Shown: one piece after another, positions 25,463-33,562 of the stretch | Numbering within the stretch: position 1 is the first letter of the stretch | Layout of the letters: each line of letters opens with the position of its first letter | The notes under the pieces: model-generated | Told to the model about the DNA's origin: nothing | Databases searched by the model: none | The model's input: only the letters and a program-made list of their open reading frames with translations | DNA from: JAWPMT01 sp965267435 | GTDB taxonomy: Bacteria; Bacteroidota; Bacteroidia; Cytophagales; Cyclobacteriaceae | Assembly (NCBI GenBank): GCA_965267435.1 | Contig: OZ253960.1 | Coordinates: 2,852,001-2,916,000, forward strand | Direction of reading: 5' to 3' | Length of the DNA: 64,000 nt | Translations under genes and position numbers: made by a program

Positions 25463-25479
25463 TATTCTAAGATAGAATA
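25463..25479. promoter_or_regulatory. Perfect inverted repeat just upstream of the DUF1800 promoter
   Basis: TATTCTA-AGA-TAGAATA is a 17-nt perfect inverted repeat with 7-base arms. It ends one base before the TTG (-33) element at 25480 and begins two bases after the stop of the preceding gene. The position suits a regulator that activates or blocks the DUF1800 operon. Confidence 0.5.
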
Positions 25480-25510
25480 TTGCTTAGACGATAAATCTTT
25501 TCGTACCTTC
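25480..25510 (+). promoter_or_regulatory. Putative promoter of the DUF1800 operon
   Basis: TTG at 25480-25482 and TACCTTC at 25504-25510 are 21 bases apart and resemble the Bacteroidota -33/-7 pair (TAnnTTTG with one mismatch). The box ends 23 bases before the ATG at 25534. Confidence 0.5.
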
Positions 25511-25533
25511 ACTCATAAACCAGAAGACGGACG

Positions 25534-27300
25534 ATGCCATTGAACCAGTTATCAGGTGCGCTCGGACGAAAGCGTGCGGCGCATCTATTAAGGAGGGCCT
25601 GTTTTGGTGCCTCAATCTCACAAATTGACGAATTCGCTAATCTAACAGCGCAGCAGGCTGTAGAGCGTCTGTTTGATAGCGATCTACCCACTCCACCCCT
25701 TCCCATCGACCCCGCTACGGGCGCCGAATGGATCACCACAGGAGTATCTCTCGAAGACAGTGAAACGAACTTTGACGCCCTGCTCAACAGGTGGATGGTC
25801 GGTCAGATGTTGGCGGTCGATGTCGATGCCAGCAAGCAGCTAGCCTACTCCCTGCGAGAAAGGATTGTCTTTTTCATGCACACGCACTTCACCACCAAAG
25901 TATCGGTGGTGCGCAACTCTCGGGCGATCTATTATCAAAATGCACTGTTCCGCACATTCGCCTTTGATCAGGATGATGTGGTCATCCCAAGCGAAGTGGA
26001 AGAGGAGCCTGACACGGTCTACGAGCGGAGTTTTAAGAAATTGACAGAAAAGCTGTCCGTCGAAAACGCCATGCTGGTGTTCCTCGATGGGCGATTGAAT
26101 GTACGAGGGCGACCCAACGAAAACTATGCACGGGAGCTTCTTGAGCTGTATAGTATCGGAAGAGGATTGGAAGGGGCGAATCCCGAGCCAGAGTTTGAGG
26201 GCGACTATTTCCACTTCTCCGAGCAGGATGTGCAAGAAGGTGCGCGCGTTCTCAGCGGCTTCGACGTGGATGGCTCTTTCTCAAACATCGATGAGGAAAC
26301 AGGGCTACCTCGAGGAGTGATCAAGGGAAACACTGTCGCAGAGCAACACGACAACGGTGTGAAGACTTTCAGTACGCGATTCGGCGGCGAATCTATCAGC
26401 CCTGACTTCGACCTTCTCGTCAACGGCAATCCCGGTGAGGAAAGTCTGCTGGATGAAGTCGCGCAGTTCCTTGACCTCATTTACCGCCAGCCCGAGACGG
26501 CCCTTCACATTTGCCGCAAGATCTATCGCTTCTTCGTCTATCACGATATCAGCGAGGAACTCCAAAGTGACATCATCCAGGAAATGGCGGATGTTTTCAC
26601 TAACAACAATTTCAAACTGCAACCAGTCCTGGAAACGCTGTTTACCAGTCAGCACTTCTACGACGCCGATGGCGGAGCAACAGACAACAACTTCGGAAGC
26701 ATCATTAAGTCCCCTCTCGATCTGACGCTGGGCTTTGTGAAGAACTTCGAAATCCCCGTACCGTCTTTTGTGACCGAACTAGATGCTTTCTACGAGTTCA
26801 CAGGCCGCCTGCTCGATGAGTCCTCCTCCATGGGCATGGACTACTACGAGCCGTTTGAAGTGGCAGGGTACGGCGCCTATCACCAGTTCCCCATCTACAA
26901 TCGTAGCTGGATCACAACGAACTATCTGACGCGGAGGTACAATTTCATTCGCGATAGCCTCTCGATGGAAACTCCAGAGATGGGACAGGTCAATATTTAT
27001 GACTTCATCAAGGGCAATATCGCTGACAGCACGGCCGGTGACACCAGAGCCCTGGTGATAGCACTCGCTGAATATTTTCTGCCTGTTTCCGAGGACCTGT
27101 CCTACACTGAATCAGACAGCGAACTGACCGCCGAGAGGCTCAACTGGTTTAGAAGTAAGATCCTCTTCGATGGAAGCACCGAACCCGAACAATACTGGAC
27201 AGACCGATGGGTCACTGTCCCCGATCTGGGTGATATCACCCAGCAACTTTCTGACCTGATCAATGCGATGCTACAATCACCTGAATATCAACTGATGTAA
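25534..27300 (+). CDS. DUF1800 family protein
   Basis: DUF1800 proteins are large, widespread in Planctomycetes and Bacteroidota, and of unknown function. They nearly always pair with a DUF1501 protein. This one has 588 residues. The family signatures are visible: LGRKRAAHLLRRACFGAS near the N-terminus, FFMHTHFTTKVSVVRNSRAI, NENYARELLELYSIG and QEGARVLSGFDVDGSF. No clear signal peptide is present, as is usual for the family. It is separated from the DUF1501 gene by one base. A palindrome and promoter lie directly upstream. Confidence 0.93.
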   Translation: MPLNQLSGALGRKRAAHLLRRACFGASISQIDEFANLTAQQAVERLFDSDLPTPPLPIDPATGAEWITTGVSLEDSETNFDALLNRWMVGQMLAVDVDASKQLAYSLRERIVFFMHTHFTTKVSVVRNSRAIYYQNALFRTFAFDQDDVVIPSEVEEEPDTVYERSFKKLTEKLSVENAMLVFLDGRLNVRGRPNENYARELLELYSIGRGLEGANPEPEFEGDYFHFSEQDVQEGARVLSGFDVDGSFSNIDEETGLPRGVIKGNTVAEQHDNGVKTFSTRFGGESISPDFDLLVNGNPGEESLLDEVAQFLDLIYRQPETALHICRKIYRFFVYHDISEELQSDIIQEMADVFTNNNFKLQPVLETLFTSQHFYDADGGATDNNFGSIIKSPLDLTLGFVKNFEIPVPSFVTELDAFYEFTGRLLDESSSMGMDYYEPFEVAGYGAYHQFPIYNRSWITTNYLTRRYNFIRDSLSMETPEMGQVNIYDFIKGNIADSTAGDTRALVIALAEYFLPVSEDLSYTESDSELTAERLNWFRSKILFDGSTEPEQYWTDRWVTVPDLGDITQQLSDLINAMLQSPEYQLM

Positions 27301-27301
27301 A

Positions 27302-29002
27302 ATGAGAAGGAGGAAGTTTTTAGAAAAGATAGGATTTGCAGCAGGTGCGCCGCTGGCATTTCAAGGGATCCCTCTGAAGGTAATGGCCGCATCCAAGCCC
27401 CTTCAGCGGATGGCAATGCAGAGTGTAAATGACCGCGTTGTCGTGATTGTACAACTTCATGGGGGGAATGACGGCCTGAACACGTTCATTCCTTTGGCTG
27501 AGTACGACCAGTATTTCACAAGGAGAGCCAATATCGCCATTCCATACAAGGTGGGTAACAGAACCGCCATACCCCTGGACAGCACTGTTCCACTGGCCGA
27601 TCAGGTAGGTCTGCACCCGGATATGAACGACTTCAAGTACCTGTATGACACAGGAAAGGCCGCCATCTTCCAGGGTGTCTCCTATGAGAACAACAATGGC
27701 TCACACTTCCGCGGACGAGACATCTGGTTCATGGGAGGTGATGCGGACGAATATTTCTCTTCGGGATGGATTGGCCGCTACTTGCAGCAGCAATATGCGC
27801 CGCTCACCTATCCTGAGGAATTTCCCACAGAGGAGATGCCAGACCCCTTGGCGCTCGAGATGGGCAATGACCTTTCATTGATCTTTCACCAGGAGGGAAA
27901 TATACCGACCTCCCTTTCTTTGGGGAGTTCACCAGACGCACTTGCGGAGGCCATTGCCAACCTAGAAGGTTTTTCTGAGGGTGAAATAGACCCCCGTGGC
28001 ATACCGCCGGAGTTTTTGAATGGATCTCCGTACGGCAGAGAAATGGACTGGATCCTCGGGCTTGAGGACAAGTCGGAGACGTACATCGAGCGACTTGCAG
28101 AGATCTATGAGAACTCTGCCGAGACCAGAGTGGACTACCCGGAAAGGTATCCATTTACGGCGTCCAATGCCGGTCGCAATCCTCTTAGTGGGCAGCTGCA
28201 GCTCGTAGCTCGCTTGATCGGTGGAGGTGCGAAGACGAAAGTCTTCCTCGTGAGAATGGGGGGCTTTGATACACACGCCAATCAGACCGTGGACTACGAT
28301 CCCACAATGGGCGGTCATGCGGCACTCCTCTACCATATTTCTTCGGCAATGCGGGCATTCCAAAATGATCTCGTCAGCCGCGGCATAGCAGACAGAGTGC
28401 TGACATTGACCATGTCAGAATTTGGACGGCGAATAGGCTCCAATGGTAGCTATGGCACCGACCATGGCACTGGCGGTCCCATCATGATGTTTGGAGCGGG
28501 AGTGAATCCGGGAATTTTTGGAACAAACCCCGATCTCTCACAGAATAATGTGGGCATGCAGTTTGACTACCGCCAGATCTACGCTAATGTGTTGCGAGAT
28601 TGGATGGAGGTAGATCAGGATGTCATTGCCAACGACATATTTTTCCGTGACTTTGTCAGTGGGCCTAATCCCCAGGGTGGCAACTTCGAACCCCTGGATT
28701 TCACCCGCGATATTGTCCTCGAATCGGAGCATTTTTTACAGCAGAAATATAAGATCGACAATCTGCATCCAAATCCCGCCAGCGACTATTCCAACGTGGA
28801 CCTGTTGGTCAACGATCGACAGGAGGTAGCACTGGAAGTGTTTGATGTAGACGGCCGCAGGGTGCTCAACAAGGCGTTGAAGCTCAACCCCGGCAAGCAT
28901 ACGGAGCGCTTAAGCGTCTCATCTCTTAAACCAGGCATCTATTTCATCAAAGCGACATCCGAGAAATTAAATGATACTAAAAAACTTATTGTCAGGCGCT
29001 AA
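27302..29002 (+). CDS. DUF1501 family protein with Tat leader and type IX sorting domain
   Basis: This 566-residue exported protein starts MRRRKFLEKIGFAAGAPLAF, a twin-arginine-like leader. The DUF1501 core, related to the alkaline phosphatase/sulfatase superfamily, shows QLHGGNDGLNTFIP, GGFDTHANQT, MSEFGRRIGSNGSYGTDHGT and GGPIMMFGAGV, with the histidines and aspartates that would bind metal. Residues from about 490 form a type IX secretion C-terminal domain (NLHPNPASDYSNVDLLV, LKPGIYFIKATSE, KKLIVRR at the end), so it is probably displayed on the cell surface. It overlaps the next gene by 32 bases. Confidence 0.92.
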   Translation: MRRRKFLEKIGFAAGAPLAFQGIPLKVMAASKPLQRMAMQSVNDRVVVIVQLHGGNDGLNTFIPLAEYDQYFTRRANIAIPYKVGNRTAIPLDSTVPLADQVGLHPDMNDFKYLYDTGKAAIFQGVSYENNNGSHFRGRDIWFMGGDADEYFSSGWIGRYLQQQYAPLTYPEEFPTEEMPDPLALEMGNDLSLIFHQEGNIPTSLSLGSSPDALAEAIANLEGFSEGEIDPRGIPPEFLNGSPYGREMDWILGLEDKSETYIERLAEIYENSAETRVDYPERYPFTASNAGRNPLSGQLQLVARLIGGGAKTKVFLVRMGGFDTHANQTVDYDPTMGGHAALLYHISSAMRAFQNDLVSRGIADRVLTLTMSEFGRRIGSNGSYGTDHGTGGPIMMFGAGVNPGIFGTNPDLSQNNVGMQFDYRQIYANVLRDWMEVDQDVIANDIFFRDFVSGPNPQGGNFEPLDFTRDIVLESEHFLQQKYKIDNLHPNPASDYSNVDLLVNDRQEVALEVFDVDGRRVLNKALKLNPGKHTERLSVSSLKPGIYFIKATSEKLNDTKKLIVRR

Positions 29003-29843
29003 GGTACTTACGCTTCTGGCAGCAATTCTCCTAACCGCTCCCGCCGACGCGCAACGAAAATTGGACGCGCGGGGTGGTATCGAATCCTTCCTGGACACAC
29101 AGTGGTGGCTGGGCTTGAAGTTTGGCACAAACGTCACACAGCCGTATGCCAACGAGACCTACGCGGTCACGAGCCAGATCAACGCCGCCTCGGAAATGGA
29201 AGAAGGCAAGCAATACGACGAGTTCAACATGCTGGGCGTGCAGGTAGGCCTTGACGCCACCTACTATATCAGGGGCTTCTCCATCGGGGTGCAGCCGCTC
29301 TACAAGCGCATGAGGTACTCGTACTCCAACAGTTTTTCGTGGGACAACAGCATCCAAAACGAGGCTTTCATCACCGAGTATGATGTGGTGCAAGCACTCG
29401 ACCTCGTGGAAGTACCCCTGACACTCAAGTATGACATCATCAAGGCTGGGTCTTTCCGACCCTTCGTAATGGTGGGTGTGAGTTATTCATTCATCGTGGG
29501 AGCCAATAAAAACCTCGACATACGCCATACTGATGTGGTGCTCGACTCGCGGGTTGTCGGTGGTGAGGTAAGCCTCAATGTCCCCGATGAGTTCAAACAC
29601 TTCGCCTCAGCACTGGGTGGTGTCGGTGTAAGTTATGACGTGGGCAACATCCGATTGTACCTGGACTTTGCCTATCACTATGGGTTCACGAGCGCAGTGG
29701 ACAAGGAGGAAATCTTCGAAGAGAATGCCTTCTTCGCTGTCGGCGAAATCAATGATGACATATTCCTCAGAAACATCAGTGGTTCTTTTGGAGTCGTCTT
29801 CCCGCTGAAGTTCATCGACAACACATTCCAATCCAGCCGATAA
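28971..29843 (+). CDS. Outer-membrane beta-barrel protein
   Basis: This 290-residue protein has a signal peptide (KVLTLLAAILLTAPADAQ) and alternating aromatic/aliphatic strands of a small outer-membrane barrel of the OMP_b-brl_2 (PorT-like) type: DATYYIRGFSIGVQPLYKRM, FRPFVMVGVSYSFIVGAN, GVSYDVGNIRLYLDFAYHYG and SGSFGVVFPLKF at the C-terminus. It starts inside the 3' end of the DUF1501 gene in another frame, so translation is coupled. It may help anchor or export the DUF1800/DUF1501 pair, which is inferred from position only. Confidence 0.85.
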   Translation: MILKNLLSGAKVLTLLAAILLTAPADAQRKLDARGGIESFLDTQWWLGLKFGTNVTQPYANETYAVTSQINAASEMEEGKQYDEFNMLGVQVGLDATYYIRGFSIGVQPLYKRMRYSYSNSFSWDNSIQNEAFITEYDVVQALDLVEVPLTLKYDIIKAGSFRPFVMVGVSYSFIVGANKNLDIRHTDVVLDSRVVGGEVSLNVPDEFKHFASALGGVGVSYDVGNIRLYLDFAYHYGFTSAVDKEEIFEENAFFAVGEINDDIFLRNISGSFGVVFPLKFIDNTFQSSR

Positions 29844-29888
29844 AACGTAAGCCGAATTTTTATTCCAGCACTAAAAGATATTTACGTC

Positions 29889-31073
29889 ATGAACGCATTC
29901 CTGCGAAACATTCTTTTCCTGACCCTCGTGTCCCCTTTGTTTGTCTCATGCGAGGATGAGCTCGATCTCGAGAGCGATTCCTTCTTTAGGATCTACTCCA
30001 ACCGCGACGCTGATGTCGACTACAAACCGATCGACCTGGTAGAGACCAGCACCGGTTACGTGATCCTTGCCGCTACTGAATTGGTCGATACCGATTTTGA
30101 AGGTATACAGATCATCACGGTGGATGACAGCGGCAACTTCCTCCGGGAGCGATCCCTGGACTCAGACCTGGTAGTGCCGATCCGTCAAATGTTCCGACTG
30201 GACAGTACGTTCTACTTTTTTGCGATGAACAGGACGACCCTTAGGGCTCAGCTGGTTTCTACGGATGAGAACTTCCGAAATCTGGCCATCTCACCGATCA
30301 ACAATTTGCTATACCCACTCAGCGCAGCAGAGACCTCCAGTGGTACCTTCTTGCTGCAGAGCTATGATCCATCCAGTCTGACTACCGTCATTTCTGAGAT
30401 TCGTCAGGACGCCACCATTCTCAACAGTGCGGGGTACACTATCGGCGCCGGTCAGGACGTTGAGCCAACTATTCTGGCGCATTACCTCGAGCCTGACGGG
30501 GAGCAACCCTTCTTCTGCGGAGAGGTGAGTCCAGGTAACTACTATTTCAACGGATTTTACAACTTCAGCCTGTCGATGGTCTTCACCGACTTCAGCCAGG
30601 CGCCCAGTGGAGCAGTTCAAGGGCAGTCTGACAACGGTGGCATCCGCGCAGCCTACCCCCTCCAGGGTAACCTATTTGCGGTGGTAGGATTTCAGTTTGA
30701 CGAGAACTATGTAGAGCCATCTATCCAACTCACAACGGGCTCTACCAGCACAAGCGTGGACCTATTTACGAGTGACCAGGCAGAGTTGAAAACCGGAACA
30801 CCGGCCGCCATCATCCCCTATCGTGACAACCACGTGGTGATAGCCGCTGAGACCGAAAGCCGCGAGGTGTCTCTCTATTTCTATAACCTGACGACCCAGG
30901 AAGTGAGTGGTATCGAAACTGTGGGTTTCATCAACCCATTTACCCTGAGCACGATACGGACGGACGAAGACGAGAACTTACTTGTACTCGGCACAACCTT
31001 CATGTCCGGGAGGTTTGAGCGAGTTTTTCTTCGCAAGCTGGCAGCAAAGGATGTCGGAAGCTTCCTGAACTAA
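29889..31073 (+). CDS. Lipoprotein, propeller-like, unknown function
   Basis: This 394-residue protein has a lipoprotein leader ending LFVSC, with Cys21 as the lipidation site, followed by an acidic linker (EDELDLESD). The rest consists of repeated short strands separated by glycine/aspartate turns, such as TSTGYVILAATELVDTDFEG and EDENLLVLGTTFMSGRFE, which suggests a beta-propeller. I do not recognise a specific family. It lies 45 bases after the barrel gene and is probably the last gene of the DUF1800 operon. It ends one base from the convergent LamG gene. Confidence 0.75.
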   Translation: MNAFLRNILFLTLVSPLFVSCEDELDLESDSFFRIYSNRDADVDYKPIDLVETSTGYVILAATELVDTDFEGIQIITVDDSGNFLRERSLDSDLVVPIRQMFRLDSTFYFFAMNRTTLRAQLVSTDENFRNLAISPINNLLYPLSAAETSSGTFLLQSYDPSSLTTVISEIRQDATILNSAGYTIGAGQDVEPTILAHYLEPDGEQPFFCGEVSPGNYYFNGFYNFSLSMVFTDFSQAPSGAVQGQSDNGGIRAAYPLQGNLFAVVGFQFDENYVEPSIQLTTGSTSTSVDLFTSDQAELKTGTPAAIIPYRDNHVVIAAETESREVSLYFYNLTTQEVSGIETVGFINPFTLSTIRTDEDENLLVLGTTFMSGRFERVFLRKLAAKDVGSFLN

Positions 31074-31074
31074 G

Positions 31075-31968
31075 CTAGAGTAGATCGGCAATGGCCACTT
31101 CCATAGCATAGAGCTCCTTTACCTCTTCAGCGGTCAGAGGCTTGCTATATACTGACAGCTCATCAAAGAGGCCGATGTAGTTCAGTCCCAGGTACATATT
31201 CGCCCGATCCAGGTCCCATGTGAATGGATCTGTCATAGGCGAGATCCTCCCCTGCTCTGATCCGTCGACGTACAGTATTGCCAGACCTTGTCCACCCAGG
31301 TCCTCGTAGGATATGGCGATGTGTGTCCACGATTGCCTCGAGAAAGGTGGCTGATCCACGACAGCTAGTCGCTTGTCGTACTCTGGGTTGTCATTGTAGC
31401 CGACACCGTTAGGATCCCAATGTATCAGGTCTCCGAGAACACCAAGTCGAAACTTGCGGGGATTTGCGTCTGTAAAGTCCACCCAGATGGCCGCATCATT
31501 GAAGTTGACATCGGTGATCTGAATGGGATCGCAGTACCCCGGCTCCAGATCGGTGCTGGGATCCAGCTTCAGCCAAAAGGATACAGTTCCATGCCAAGAA
31601 GAGTCGTTGTAGATCAAATTATCCGTACACTTGAAGAATACGGCATTACGCGTCTTTGCTCCAAAATTCAAGCCGCTACCGAACCTGCCCGAGTCGGCAA
31701 GGATCGATACATCCGGAGCGTATGCCAACCCTGCGGTTGCACTATCAAGCGCAAGCAAATTGCGGGATGTAGTGCTGTAAAGCGCGCCATCTCCAGGCGC
31801 AAATTCAGCAGTTTCACTACCGAAGCCCGAGTAGAAAGTGAGAGACTCCCAAAACTGGGGTTTTTCTGGTGACGTTTTCTCTGAGTTGTTATTTGATTTC
31901 TGTGAGGAGTCACAGGCCAGCTGGGTAACTAAGGCCACAACGGCAATCAGCTTGAAAACGGTCTTCAT
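31075..31968 (-). CDS. LamG-like (concanavalin A-fold) lipoprotein
   Basis: This 297-residue protein begins at ATG 31968 (MKTVFKLIAVVALVTQLAC), a leader with a probable lipidation cysteine although the lipobox is imperfect. A serine/asparagine linker is followed by one LamG/concanavalin A-like domain: SGLNFGAKTRNAVFF, WHGTVSFWLKLDPS, QSWTHIAISYEDLGG, LAILYVDGSEQG and YIGLFDELSVYSKPLTAEEV are typical strands. Such domains bind carbohydrate or protein ligands. No catalytic domain accompanies it. It is convergent with the DUF1800 operon and lies 86 bases downstream of the sigma factor gene. Confidence 0.82.
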   Translation of the reverse strand: MKTVFKLIAVVALVTQLACDSSQKSNNNSEKTSPEKPQFWESLTFYSGFGSETAEFAPGDGALYSTTSRNLLALDSATAGLAYAPDVSILADSGRFGSGLNFGAKTRNAVFFKCTDNLIYNDSSWHGTVSFWLKLDPSTDLEPGYCDPIQITDVNFNDAAIWVDFTDANPRKFRLGVLGDLIHWDPNGVGYNDNPEYDKRLAVVDQPPFSRQSWTHIAISYEDLGGQGLAILYVDGSEQGRISPMTDPFTWDLDRANMYLGLNYIGLFDELSVYSKPLTAEEVKELYAMEVAIADLL

Positions 31969-32054
31969 TGATGTGTGGAAGTTGATGAAGTCCAATCTTA
32001 GGCAATTTGTAGCACAAACCGCCTTGCGGTCGCTCCAAAAATCTTACTGAATCG

Positions 32055-32621
32055 CTAGCAGTCTTCGTTGCACTGCGAACTCTCACAGCCATCTGCCGTC
32101 ACTTCACTGCAATATCGACGAAAGAGCTCCTTGAGCATGGACCGCCCTCGCTGCACTCTTGACTTCACTCCGGACTCACTCAAACCATAGCGGCCAACAA
32201 GCTCCTTTTGGGGAATTCCTTTGATCTCATAGTCGTGCAAAGGGCCACGGTACTTCTCGGGCAACAACCCAATCATCGCGTGAACGCACGATTCCACGTC
32301 GACCTTTTCCGATAGGTTCTCATCCTCCTCTACCTGCTGTGCCAGGCTCGAAGCATCCTCGTACTTCCCCTTTGATCTGAAATAATCGGCGACCGTGTTC
32401 CTGGCAATACTCAGCAACCATGCCTCCGGATTTCTCACTTCGTCCAGGCGCTCGCATTGATCATAGATCTTGAGCATGACCTCGCTCAAAAGGTCATCCC
32501 GTGAGTCGGGATCGTCGACCTTGCTTTGGATGTACCGGACCAGGTTGTCACGGTACTGAAGGAAGATCGGCGCTACCGGCTCACAGGACGGACTGATAGT
32601 GCTACTGGCAGCATGCATCAT
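32055..32621 (-). CDS. sigZ: SigZ-like ECF sigma factor with Cys-rich tail
   Basis: This extracytoplasmic-function sigma factor of about 188 residues has region 2 (YRDNLVRYIQSKVDDPDSR, LLSEVMLKIYDQC, NPEAWLLSIARNTVADYF) and region 4 (LPEKYRGPLHDYEIKGIPQ, YGLSESGVKSRVQRGRSML). The C-terminus carries four cysteines in the pattern C-x7-C-x4-C-x3-C, which could sense thiol-reactive metals. The ATG at 32621 is preferred; a GTG at 32663 would lengthen it. It overlaps the end of the CadI/ArsI-like gene by 20 bases in a different frame. No anti-sigma factor gene is adjacent. Confidence 0.85.
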   Translation of the reverse strand: MMHAASSTISPSCEPVAPIFLQYRDNLVRYIQSKVDDPDSRDDLLSEVMLKIYDQCERLDEVRNPEAWLLSIARNTVADYFRSKGKYEDASSLAQQVEEDENLSEKVDVESCVHAMIGLLPEKYRGPLHDYEIKGIPQKELVGRYGLSESGVKSRVQRGRSMLKELFRRYCSEVTADGCESSQCNEDC

Positions 32622-33015
32622 CACAGCATTTTGTGCTGTCAACCGTATTGACTTCTGATTCACCGTAGGTGTGGAATGCCTCCCATTCTACACCCTGCGG
32701 ATCTTTTACCCAAGATTTTTCTGACTGAGAATAGCAGCATACCGTATGGCCTTCCTCCAGAACATCAGCGTGCGTCTTTTCTATGTTCTGATAGACCTCC
32801 TGCAACTCCGCATCACTCTCTACTTGTATTCCAAGATGCTGCAGACCAGCAGTGTTGGAAGATTTATTGATGGCGAAGTTGACCAATGGATCATCGAGCA
32901 TCCACTTGGCGTAGTCCTCCTTGATCACCGTTGGCTCGGCATTGAACAAATTCCTGTAAAACCTAACCGATTCGTCAAGGTCTTTCACTGCCAGACTTAC
33001 ATGTAATCGCTTCAT
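32602..33015 (-). CDS. CadI/ArsI-family VOC metalloenzyme
   Basis: This 137-residue vicinal-oxygen-chelate protein resembles CadI and the C-As lyase ArsI, which demethylates trivalent organoarsenicals. It has the metal ligands His5 (MKRLHVSLAV), His60 (AGLQHLGIQV) and Glu112 (PQGVEWEAF), and the vicinal Cys93-Cys94 pair of ArsI (GHTVCCYSQSEKSW). A Cys-rich end (KCCDDACCQ) adds possible metal or arsenic binding. ATG 33015 was chosen over an upstream frame extension. It is co-transcribed with, and overlaps, the sigma factor gene, suggesting a metalloid-responsive unit. CadI and ArsI roles cannot be separated from sequence alone. Confidence 0.86.
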   Translation of the reverse strand: MKRLHVSLAVKDLDESVRFYRNLFNAEPTVIKEDYAKWMLDDPLVNFAINKSSNTAGLQHLGIQVESDAELQEVYQNIEKTHADVLEEGHTVCCYSQSEKSWVKDPQGVEWEAFHTYGESEVNTVDSTKCCDDACCQ

Positions 33016-33562
33016 AATTTTCTCTTTTTTACCCCGTAGTCGGAGCTCCTTACCAAAAGACGCAAAATCAGCGAAAATAATTTTCAAAACTCCAGAAATA
33101 ATCCTATCCTATTCGGTGACAATACTTTTGCTTAACGGTTTTATTCCACCGTTAATTGATCATTGCCGTTTTCTGCACGAGGGCACCGGACAAACCAGAC
33201 AGGGGGTAGGTATTCGGCCCAATCGGTCGATAGCAGCAAATTCTACCAGTTGTAGGGAGCCCAAAATTCACTGGTGAAAAACCGCCAAAAACAAAAAATG
33301 GACCTTATACGAGCCGCGATTCTTTGGGTTAGCCATGCCATTACCCTTTCGCTCGGTAAAAATTCCAATTCGGGTGCATCCGGTGGAATGCAGTAAAGAG
33401 GAAAGCTAAGTTTGTTACGAGTAAAGAACTAGACTTTGAGTCGAGCGCGGACATCGCTGAGTTGAGAATGCCAAAATCAACCGACACCAACATAGACTGA
33501 AAAGAAAGTATCGCTCCCATTTTTGATGGAACCGACAATAGCACAATAATCTGGAAAACAAA
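33016..33562. other. Intergenic region with promoter-like box and hairpins
   Basis: This 547-base divergent region holds no accepted gene. It contains TACTTTTGC at 33123-33131 (plus strand, TAnnTTTG match), followed at once by the inverted repeat TTAACGG (33132-33138)/CCGTTAA (33149-33155). A nested hairpin, ATTCCA (33362-33367)/TGGAAT (33384-33389) with CGG/CCG inside, lies 174 bases before the receptor gene. These could form a long 5' leader, but no known riboswitch class was recognised. Confidence 0.45.
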
